NCBI GenBank assembly: GCA_965218775.1 | Contig: CBDCLS010000005.1 | Span: forward strand, 1,240,001-1,304,000 | Direction: 5' to 3' | Source: CAUZIZ01 sp965218775 | GTDB lineage: Bacteria; Acidobacteriota; UBA6911; RPQK01; JAJDTT01 | Length of the DNA: 64,000 nt | In this document: positions 10,141-17,189 of the stretch, piece by piece | Numbering within the stretch: the first letter of the stretch is position 1 | Layout of the letters: the number at the start of each line of letters is the position of its first letter | Program-made: the position numbers and the translations under genes | The notes under the pieces: generated by a model | What the model was told of the DNA's origin: nothing | Database searches by the model: none | The model's input: only the letters and a program-made list of their open reading frames with translations

Positions 10141-10534
10141 TTGCCATCGAGATATGGCTTTGGCCTTGATCTTTGACCTTCGTCGCCAGCTCCGAGAGCG
10201 AATCCTGCTCTGTCTGAGTTGCCAGACGAACGATCATGGGCAGATTGACGCCGGTAACGATCTCCACTTTGTCCTTTTTCAACAGGGACAGGGTTACGTT
10301 GGAGGGAGTTCCTCCAAACATATCCGTGAAAATGATGACGCCCTTTCCCATATCGACCGTCCGAACAGCTTCTTCTATATCCTTCTTCGACTGATTGACG
10401 TCGTCATGCCAGCCTATAGACACTGAGGAAATATGAGAGATCTCTCCCACAATCATTTCGGCAGCCGCGACCAGCTCATGTCCCAGTTGGCCGTGGGTCA
10501 CAATCAAACCTCCGATCAAAGGATGCTGGCTCAT
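10094..10534 (-). CDS. PTS EIIA component, mannose/fructose/sorbose family
   Basis: The 146-residue protein has the phospho-histidine motif GLIVTHGQLGHEL at the N-terminus and IFTDMFGGTPSNVTLSLL, both characteristic of EIIA(Man). The start is MSQHPLIGG at 10534. A longer open frame begins at 10573, but its extra residues MASATGRVREGDD are read from an inserted element and are not part of the gene. It stands alone without EIIB, EIIC or EIID, so it is probably a regulatory phospho-acceptor for HPr. Confidence 0.93.
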   Translation of the reverse strand: MSQHPLIGGLIVTHGQLGHELVAAAEMIVGEISHISSVSIGWHDDVNQSKKDIEEAVRTVDMGKGVIIFTDMFGGTPSNVTLSLLKKDKVEIVTGVNLPMIVRLATQTEQDSLSELATKVKDQGQSHISMASEFLERDSTSGADRE

Positions 10535-10542
10535 GTCGTCCC

Positions 10543-10607
10543 CTTCGCGAACTCGACCCGTCGCGCTCGCCACAAACGTCTGCGTATTTATGGAACCGTG
10601 TACTTAG
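10543..10607. mobile_element. truncated end of a family B element
   Basis: The complement of this stretch begins TACACGGTTCCATAAATACG and continues ACGTTTGTGGCGAGCGCGAC, matching the left end of family B copy 1 through its GTCGAGTTCGCGAAG segment. Only one end is left. It abuts the start of the EIIA gene by nine bases and shares the CTTAG at 10603-10607 with the full copy that follows. Its arm is a third variant, different from both other copies. Confidence 0.75.
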
Positions 10608-10877
10608 TACAGCATTTCATAATTACGGTCACGTTTGTGGCGAGCGGGACGGTGTCGAGGGCGCGAAGCGACGACGAAGCCATACCCTTGCGTATTGAGA
10701 GGAGGAGCGACAAAGCGATCGGCCCGTCCCGTCGCCACCCGGAGGGCAGATGGGGGTTGTGGACGATCTCTGCGTTCGTCGTCGTCGAAGATGGCAAGGC
10801 ATCGTCTTCCTCCTCCTGCCTTGATCTCGCCTCACAAGCCCCATCTGCAAACGTGACCGTAATTATGAAATGCTGTA
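10608..10877. mobile_element. non-coding element family B, copy 2
   Basis: A 270-bp element with perfect terminal arms of about 30 bp (TACAGCATTTCATAATTACG then GTCACGTTTG), flanked by direct repeats CTTAG at 10603-10607 and 10878-10882. The interior aligns with copy 1 (for example CCCGTCGCCACCCGGAGGGC and GATCTCTGCGTTCGTCGTCG). The internal hairpin is ATACCCTTGCGTAT at 10682-10695. The right arm supplies the last residues and the stop codon of hprK. Confidence 0.87.
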
Positions 10878-11828
10878 CTTAGTCAGCCGGCTGTCTAGAC
10901 TCTCGATTGCTTCCCGAGCGGGGCTGTATCCCCGCTTCTTCAACATCTGGATTCTAACAGCGACCTCAACCAGGGTTGCCAGGTTGCGACCAGGGGCAAC
11001 TGGCATCGTAATCAAGGGAAGATCGACGTCAAGTGAACGGTAGCTCTTCTCTTCGAGCCCCAGGCGATCGTACTCTTCCTCTTTTCTCCAGCGCTTGAGC
11101 TGGATCACCAGATCGATGGCCTTCTCCGGACTGAGGACGGAGACTCCAAAGAGCTGTGTGAGGTTGATGATGCCTAAACCTCTAAGCTCCATGTGCGGTT
11201 GCGCGTCTCTGGGGCCGGAACCCACCAGGGAGTCGGGACTGTACTTTTTGAGGATCACCAGATCGTCGCTGATCAGACGATGCCCGCGAAGGATCAGGTC
11301 CAGGGCACATTCGCTTTTGCCAATCCCAGATTCACCCAGCAGCAGTACACCTACACCAAAGAGTTCCATCATGACTCCATGGACGGTACTCGTGGGTGCC
11401 AACAATTCCTGGAGATGGCTAGTGACTTTGGCGATGATCGTGGAACTCAACGCCTCGGTTTGCAGGACCGGTACCTTGCTGGATTCGGCCTGTTCCAGAA
11501 GGGCGCTCGGGGGAGCCAGACCTGAAGTGATGATAATGCAGCAAAGCCTGTAGGAACCGATGCTCTTGATTGCCTCCTGATACCGGGCACTGTCTAAACC
11601 TTCGAGGTATTTGATTTCGGTTTGCCCGATCAGCTGCACCCTTCCTTCTTGAAGATATCCTGTGTAGCCGGCGAAGGCCAGTCCCAGCTTCTGGATCCGA
11701 GGTGAGGTGATGCGGTTCTCGAGGCCGTCCCCACCGGCAAGTAGTCGAAGACTCGGTCTGGCACCAAACGATGCGTGAAAATCCCGGACAGTCAGGCTGG
11801 GCGTGCTGTCACTCGAAGTTGAAGCCAT
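10863..11828 (-). CDS. hprK: HPr kinase/phosphorylase
   Basis: The 321-residue protein phosphorylates and dephosphorylates the regulatory serine of HPr. It has the N-terminal domain, Walker A GESGIGKS, the HprK signature MELRGLGIINL and the C-terminal PVAPGRNLATLVEVA. The last four residues (YSIS) and the TAA stop are encoded by the arm of an inserted family B element, so the native C-terminus after SRLTK has been replaced. In related gene orders rapZ follows hprK; here the element pile takes that place. Confidence 0.96.
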   Translation of the reverse strand: MASTSSDSTPSLTVRDFHASFGARPSLRLLAGGDGLENRITSPRIQKLGLAFAGYTGYLQEGRVQLIGQTEIKYLEGLDSARYQEAIKSIGSYRLCCIIITSGLAPPSALLEQAESSKVPVLQTEALSSTIIAKVTSHLQELLAPTSTVHGVMMELFGVGVLLLGESGIGKSECALDLILRGHRLISDDLVILKKYSPDSLVGSGPRDAQPHMELRGLGIINLTQLFGVSVLSPEKAIDLVIQLKRWRKEEEYDRLGLEEKSYRSLDVDLPLITMPVAPGRNLATLVEVAVRIQMLKKRGYSPAREAIESLDSRLTKYSIS

Positions 11829-11889
11829 TGGGGTGAGTCGAAAAGGACGGCTCCAGACTCAGAACCGCCTCCTAAAAGGCGAGTACCCT

Positions 11890-12037
11890 GTCAACCTAGA
11901 GATTGTAGGTTCTGAACGGCCCTGGCGGCCGATCTCTGCGTTGCGCGTCCTGGACGTAGACCAAGCTACGCCTGTGGCCGCGTGCCTTGACCTCGACCAC
12001 CATGACTCGTCCATAACCCATCAATCTCCAGGTCGAC
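11890..12037. mobile_element. non-coding inverted-repeat element, family E
   Basis: A 148-bp stretch between hprK and rpoN with imperfect end repeats (GTCAACCTAGAGATTGTAGG at the left; the right end reads back as GTCGACCTGGAGATTGATGG). The interior holds GATCTCTGCGTTGCGCGTCC and the hairpin CGTAGACCAAGCTACG at 11955-11970. Only one copy is in the window. In many related operons a small ribosome hibernation factor gene lies at this position; none is seen here. Confidence 0.65.
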
Positions 12038-12043
12038 AGAGTA

Positions 12044-13486
12044 CTAGAACTGGTTCGAAGCTTTTCGTTCTCTTGAGCCTGGAACCTTCATCTGATCCCG
12101 GTACTTGGCAACGGTTCGGCGGGTGATCTGAATACCCTCTATATTCAGCATCTTGGATATCCTTTGATCGGAGAGAGGCTTCTCTTGATTCTCCTGCTCA
12201 ATGATCCGCCTGATCCTCTCCTTGACGTGCACACTCGAGACGTTCTCCCCATCGGCGCTCTCGACGCCCACCGAGAAGAACTTGCGCAGCTCGATAACTC
12301 CCTGGGGAGTATAGGCATACTTGTTCGCTACGACACGGCTAATGGTCGAGGGATGGACACCCAGCTCATCTGCGACGTCTTTGATCAACATCGGCTTCAA
12401 GTAGATCGCTCCCTGGTCCAAGAACGTCCTCTGATGCTCGACGATCACGGCGCATACACGATAGATGGTCCTCTGCCGCTGGTCCACGCTCCGCAAAAGC
12501 TCGGCCGCTGACCGAAACCGTTCCCGGATGAAGCTTTTGGTCTCCTTCGTGACGGTATTCTCGTGCAGCAGATTTCGGTACGAGCGATTGAGTCTCAGCC
12601 GAGGCTGGCCATCGTCGTTCAGAGCAAACTGAAACTCCTGACCCACCTTGTAGAAGTGCACATCGGGCCGAACGTAGACCGGCTCTCGCGAACCGTATTT
12701 CTGCCCCGGCCGGGGGGAAAGCGTTCTGATCACACTCAGGGCTTCGGAGAACTCCTCCGATTCACAGCGGAGCAGCTTGATAACTTCCTTGTACTTCTTG
12801 CCTTGGATCAACTGAAGATGGTCCCGGATAAGCGTCTCAACCAGAGAACTCTCCAAGGTCAGGGCTCGAACTTGGATCAAAAGACACTCCTGCAGGTCTT
12901 GACTGCCGACACCAATCGGATCTAGGTCCTGAACCACTCGGAGCGCCTCTTCGACAGCTTGCAAGGGCGTCTGCAAAGCGTCGGCGATTTCTTCCAGGCT
13001 GACCGTGAGATAGCCGTCTTCGTCCAGATTGCCAATAATGAAATAGGCGATTTCCTGCACCTCAGGGTTACTTCCTGAGAGATTCAATTGCCAGTTCAAA
13101 TAGTCAGCCAGTGAGGTTGGTGCGGCCAGAAACTGGTCGAACGTGGGGCGATCGTCCGGAGCCTCGAACTCACGCTTGGGTTGGCCGTTGGAACCAAGAT
13201 ACTCCCCGAAGAAGTTCTCGTAGTCTTCGAAGTCTAGATCTTCGAAGCGGTCTTTCTCTTCCCCCTCTGCCTCCTGAGCCTCTTGAGCCTTGACGTCGGC
13301 CTCCGTGCTTTCCGAAGCTTCCTCTTCCAGCAATGGGTTCTCTTCAAGCTCCCGCTGAAGAAGGTCGGAGAGCTCCAATTGGTTCAGCGTCAAAAGCTCG
13401 ATCTTCTGAAGCAAGGACGGCGTCATCGAGAGACGCTGGCTGAGGTTGACACTCAACATGGGACGAAGGCTACCGCGTCTATTCAT
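12044..13486 (-). CDS. rpoN: RNA polymerase sigma-54 factor
   Basis: The 480-residue protein starts with a glutamine/leucine-rich region I (LSQRLSMTPSLLQKIELLTL), followed by an acidic region II (about residues 50-95). The core-binding domain follows, then the helix-turn-helix HPSTISRVVANKYAYTPQGV, and the C-terminal RpoN box appears as TRRTVAKYRD (usual ARRTVAKYRE). It directs transcription from -24/-12 promoters with AAA+ activators. It is followed by the PTS genes, as in many bacteria where the regulatory PTS and sigma-54 are linked. Confidence 0.97.
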   Translation of the reverse strand: MNRRGSLRPMLSVNLSQRLSMTPSLLQKIELLTLNQLELSDLLQRELEENPLLEEEASESTEADVKAQEAQEAEGEEKDRFEDLDFEDYENFFGEYLGSNGQPKREFEAPDDRPTFDQFLAAPTSLADYLNWQLNLSGSNPEVQEIAYFIIGNLDEDGYLTVSLEEIADALQTPLQAVEEALRVVQDLDPIGVGSQDLQECLLIQVRALTLESSLVETLIRDHLQLIQGKKYKEVIKLLRCESEEFSEALSVIRTLSPRPGQKYGSREPVYVRPDVHFYKVGQEFQFALNDDGQPRLRLNRSYRNLLHENTVTKETKSFIRERFRSAAELLRSVDQRQRTIYRVCAVIVEHQRTFLDQGAIYLKPMLIKDVADELGVHPSTISRVVANKYAYTPQGVIELRKFFSVGVESADGENVSSVHVKERIRRIIEQENQEKPLSDQRISKMLNIEGIQITRRTVAKYRDQMKVPGSRERKASNQF

Positions 13487-13516
13487 GATAGGTCTCAGAG
13501 GGCCCGAGAGCTGCCC

Positions 13517-14260
13517 CTAGTATAGTCGGAAATCCTCACCCAGGTAAACCTTACGGACTTCCGTATCGGCTAGTAGGAGGTCGGGCGTCCCAGCCCGAAA
13601 TATTCCCCCTTCCTTGATAATGTAGGCCCGGTCGGTGATCTTCAAGGTCTCGCGAACATTGTGATCTGTAATCAGGATACCGATATTCCTGGATCTCAGG
13701 TCGCCTACGATTCGCTGAATATCGAGTACGGCGAGAGGATCGATGCCCGCGAAGGGTTCGTCCAAGAGAATGAAGGCGGGTCTTATTACGAGGGCCCGAG
13801 CAATTTCGAGCCTTCTACGCTCCCCGCCCGACAGGGTGTAGGCAGGACTCCTTCTCAAGGCTGCAATCCCGAACTCCTCCAGCAGCTCGCTGACCGTCTG
13901 GTCCGCCATCCCTGGTGCGAGATCCAGGGTCTCGGCGATGGCATAGAGATTGTCTTCGACCGAAAGCTTTCGAAAAACCGAGGGCTCCTGTGATAAATAA
14001 CTGATCCCCTTCCTGGCACGAATGTACATCGGGAAATGCGTTATATCCTCGCCGTTGAGATGCACCTCTCCACTGTCGGGAGCCGTCAGTCCCACGATCA
14101 TATAGAAAGTAGTCGTCTTCCCCGCACCATTGGGCCCGAGTAGCCCTACGACTTCTCCAGCAGCGATACTCAAACTGAGATCGTCGACCACCCTGCGACC
14201 GCGGTAGGACTTTTGCAGATTTCGAGTGTCCAGGGAAACAGTGGATTCAGGCTGTGTCAT
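13517..14260 (-). CDS. lptB: LPS export ABC transporter ATPase
   Basis: The 247-residue ATPase has Walker A GPNGAGKTT, signature LSGGERRRLEIARAL, Walker B FILLDEPFAGIDP and the H-loop ILITDHNVRETL, the last two in the exact form used by LptB. It powers lipopolysaccharide extraction from the inner membrane with LptF and LptG (not in this window). Its start overlaps the stop of the upstream LptC/LptA-type gene as ATGA. Confidence 0.96.
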   Translation of the reverse strand: MTQPESTVSLDTRNLQKSYRGRRVVDDLSLSIAAGEVVGLLGPNGAGKTTTFYMIVGLTAPDSGEVHLNGEDITHFPMYIRARKGISYLSQEPSVFRKLSVEDNLYAIAETLDLAPGMADQTVSELLEEFGIAALRRSPAYTLSGGERRRLEIARALVIRPAFILLDEPFAGIDPLAVLDIQRIVGDLRSRNIGILITDHNVRETLKITDRAYIIKEGGIFRAGTPDLLLADTEVRKVYLGEDFRLY

Positions 14261-16623
14261 GGTGCTGAAGAAGGGGTGGGACTCTCGATGGACAGCCTAT
14301 CAGCACCCACATAGAACGTCAGCTTGCGGCCGCTGAAATTGCCTTCCTTGGGATCTCGGATCTGAGCCAGATTACCCGTCAGCTCCAACCTCCGCTGCTG
14401 AAGATCGTAGACCGCTTTCTCACCCTGCCCCTGTCGCTGACGTTCCCGCAGCCGCACCCCTCCCGAGGCAACTGCTCGTTGCAAGGCCTCTAGCGAGGAC
14501 GAGGCGAAGTGAAGATCCAGGAGCGGGGACTCCATCGATAGATCGTCGTTGATCAACTGAACCTTACCCTGATAGCGCGCACGCCGATCAAGGCGATCGT
14601 AGACGAGGCTCTTCGAAGTGATCTCATAGGTCGTCTCCTGAGAAGCGCTCCCGCCTATCAGAATAGTCTCGACCTCATCTTCCACGACCAGGCTTCCTCC
14701 GCTCCGGTTGAACCGAATCAGGCGACCGCTGATGAGGTTCCGATCCTGGACCAGGCGGGGGTGGCCGGAATAGGTGAGCCAACCCGTCTTGGGATCCAAT
14801 TCGAGACGGCCCGAGACCAGGGCTGCCGACTCTCCTCCGGCATTCTCGAAAATCGTGCTTACGCGACCAAAAGCAGCTATCGCGCGGGTGGCCCTGGAGA
14901 TTTCGATTCGATCAGCCCTCGTGGTCGAATCGCCTGCGGTCGATTGGGCTGGATCCGCCCCGAAGTATCTGAGAATCGGCTGCTGCTGTCCCTGAACCTC
15001 TACCACCTGTGTTTGTTCGCGAAATGTCGCCCGCTCCGATGCCAAGCTCATGCTGCCCGAATCCGTCTTGTCCTCGTAATAGAAGTTGCCCGACTGCACG
15101 ACTTCGACGATGCGTCCTCCCTGGTAGGTTAAATTCAGGTCATCGCTACTGCTGGACGATTCTTGCTGTGCCAAGCGCCTGCTCCAGCCAACGCCTCCAT
15201 GAGCAGCGACCTTCCTCAAACCACCCGGCTCGAACCAGGCCTCCATCTCCGATGCCTGGAGCAGGCTCTCCTCCTCCTTCCGACTCTGTTTCAATACCGC
15301 GTTCTTCTTGGCGAGGATCCGGTCCAATCCACCGCCGAGGTAAAAGACTTCGACGGAATCCTCAGCGTCCAATCGACGCTCTTCCTCAGATCCCCTTAGC
15401 TCTACCGTCGTTTTCCCAGATGCCAGAGCGTGTTCGAGAGTTCCTTCAGCCTGAAATTCGACGATCAGTCGCTCGGAACTTACGCGCTCTTCCGCGCCAT
15501 CGTCCGGGCGCCTAAAGAGCGAGACGTTTCCTGCCAGCTCAAGCTGTCTCTGTTTCTGGCCAAGTGGCTTAAGGATAAAGACATCAGCTCGTGATTCCTC
15601 GATCCCCAGGGCCGAGGAGCTGAAGCGTACCTCTCGGTATGCGGTCAAATGTTCGAACCCGGATTCCGTGAGCGGCCCCTCTCCTGGTGAAGGAAGAACT
15701 TCGATCCGATCCCCTTCCAGATGGTGCGTCGCCTCGTTATAGGTCGCCCTACGGACACCGATGCTGCTGTCTGCAACCGGGCTACCCAGCACCCGAAAAT
15801 GGCGCAGCCTGCCCGTTTCCCGATCAAAGAAAGCGTCGATCCGATCACCGGAAAACTCCTGTCCGGGACGCATGGTCAAAGACGCTTGCCCCGAGGCGAG
15901 GACTTTGTCGATTCCCTCTTCCTGGGTGAGATAGATGACAATCCGCTGTGCCAGTAACAGCCGCTGCCCGTCTCGGATGCTGGCATTTCCCGAGCAGTCC
16001 ATGAGTTGGTTGGCCACATCGTAGTGAACCCGATCGGAGTGCATCACAACCTGCCCAGCGCCCTGAGGAACGGTGAGCCGGAACTGATCGGCAATCTGGA
16101 CTGTCTTTTGTGGGATCTGGTAGAGCAAGGATCTCCCCTCGCCTGAGACCAGTTTGCGTCGGATTCGAAAACCCTCGTCTATGGCGACGGTTTCTCTGGC
16201 CAGGTCGGCTCGGACCCGATTGGAAAGAACCTCGGTACCATCGACCAGAAGGATTTTCACGTCGCCCAAGATGTCGACTTGCCTCTCTTGAATCTTGTAG
16301 GTGGCCTCTCTTCCCGAAACGCTTTCGGCCGGCTGCCCCTGGTCGTCGAAGTGGGTCAGCCGAATCTCGCTCAGCTGGTGAAGACCCCCCAGGGTCTCGG
16401 TGCTCATTTGCGCCCGTACTTTGAAAAGAGGACGACCGTCCCTGTGCTCGGTGTACTCAAACTGGGTAGTCCGCTGCTTGATCTCAGAGGAGAGAAACTG
16501 CTCTTCGAGAACAGGGGCCGATGGCTCCCTCCGAGAGAGGAAGTTCCAGGTGATTGCGGTGATTCCCAAAAGCAGCAGAGCGACCAGCGCAACTCTCAAG
16601 GCTTTCAGGACGAAAGAATACAT
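14257..16623 (-). CDS. LptC/LptA-type LPS transport bridge protein, long form
   Basis: The 788-residue protein has one N-terminal membrane anchor (about 7-27). Next comes an LptC-like domain (about 35-170; ISEIKQRTTQFEYTEHRDGR style start). A long run of beta-rich OstA/LptA-like repeats follows, with motifs such as RADLARETV, SDRVHYDVANQ, ADRIEISRATR and SGRKLTFYVGADRL, the last typical of LptA ends. It is about four times longer than LptC or LptA alone and probably combines anchor and periplasmic bridge. No separate lptC or lptA is seen between it and lptB. Domain assignment rests on motif reading. Confidence 0.8.
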   Translation of the reverse strand: MYSFVLKALRVALVALLLLGITAITWNFLSRREPSAPVLEEQFLSSEIKQRTTQFEYTEHRDGRPLFKVRAQMSTETLGGLHQLSEIRLTHFDDQGQPAESVSGREATYKIQERQVDILGDVKILLVDGTEVLSNRVRADLARETVAIDEGFRIRRKLVSGEGRSLLYQIPQKTVQIADQFRLTVPQGAGQVVMHSDRVHYDVANQLMDCSGNASIRDGQRLLLAQRIVIYLTQEEGIDKVLASGQASLTMRPGQEFSGDRIDAFFDRETGRLRHFRVLGSPVADSSIGVRRATYNEATHHLEGDRIEVLPSPGEGPLTESGFEHLTAYREVRFSSSALGIEESRADVFILKPLGQKQRQLELAGNVSLFRRPDDGAEERVSSERLIVEFQAEGTLEHALASGKTTVELRGSEEERRLDAEDSVEVFYLGGGLDRILAKKNAVLKQSRKEEESLLQASEMEAWFEPGGLRKVAAHGGVGWSRRLAQQESSSSSDDLNLTYQGGRIVEVVQSGNFYYEDKTDSGSMSLASERATFREQTQVVEVQGQQQPILRYFGADPAQSTAGDSTTRADRIEISRATRAIAAFGRVSTIFENAGGESAALVSGRLELDPKTGWLTYSGHPRLVQDRNLISGRLIRFNRSGGSLVVEDEVETILIGGSASQETTYEITSKSLVYDRLDRRARYQGKVQLINDDLSMESPLLDLHFASSSLEALQRAVASGGVRLRERQRQGQGEKAVYDLQQRRLELTGNLAQIRDPKEGNFSGRKLTFYVGADRLSIESPTPSSAP

Positions 16624-16792
16624 CCGATGCTACTTCCTACGGCAGACTGCTGATGCGGGACCTTCGGCTCCCCATGCAGCGGACTTCTCAAATACACCAA
16701 GAGAGTACGTCGGCAGGCACCTGGGTCGCAAGGATCGTGACGTAATGAGCAGAAGGTCAAGGACCTGGATGCGACCAAAGAATTAAGTCGGG

Positions 16793-16823
16793 CAAGGGCA
16801 CGGGCACGGGCAAAGGCAAGGGA
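16793..16823. repeat. GGGCACGGGCAAAGGCAAGG dispersed repeat
   Basis: This word, preceded by GGGCAAGGGCACGGGCACG, repeats the inner arm of the 39-bp inverted repeat at 5736-5946 and resembles 53514-53543. It lies in the 200 bases upstream of the LptC/LptA-type gene, which otherwise show nothing recognisable. Confidence 0.6.
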
Positions 16824-16832
16824 GGACGTTAA

Positions 16833-17007
16833 CCCGCATTTCTCATCGCCTGTCGTAGCGAGGCGTTGCAAGTGCCGTCCTGGCAAGGCTTGCGACCGAG
16901 GCCTCCGCAGTCGTACTTGTACAGTACGTCGAGGAGGCCGACCGAGCGAAACACAGCCAGGGCGGATGATTGCGGCGACGTAGTAGACCGGCGATGAGAA
17001 ATGCGGG
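16833..17007. mobile_element. non-coding element family F with IS1380-like ends
   Basis: A 175-bp element with perfect terminal repeats CCCGCATTTCTCATCGCC and the 4-bp duplication TTAA on both sides (16829-16832 and 17008-17011). The ends resemble those of the four IS1380 copies (CCCGGATTTCTCA), and a 4-bp palindromic target is shared with them. The interior carries the hairpin CGTACTTGTACAGTACG at 16912-16928. The next element starts immediately after its right TTAA. Confidence 0.85.
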
Positions 17008-17011
17008 TTAA

Positions 17012-17189
17012 GGGCTCGCGCAGAAATAACTTGGTAGAATTGGCGCTCAGATTTGGGCCAGACTTGGCCGCGAACGATTGAGCGAAACCGCAGGCGTAGC
17101 CAGGCCTACGTTGAGGATTTCGCGATTGAGGAGCGGCCGAAAATAGTGTGAATCTGAGATGCCAAAATGCCAAGTTATTTCTGGAGCCC
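17012..17189. mobile_element. non-coding element family C, copy 2
   Basis: A 178-bp copy of the element at 4278-4458, with about 85-90% identity by eye. It begins GGGCTCGCGCAGAAATAACT and has TAA on both sides (17009-17011 and 17190-17192). The hairpin is CGTAGCCAGGCCTACG at 17095-17110. The right end overlaps the recJ stop codon. Confidence 0.88.

Noticed and set aside
10535..10573. Longer EIIA open frame starting MASATGRVREGDD
   Set aside because: These residues are read from the truncated family B end; the conserved EIIA start is MSQHPLIGG at 10534.
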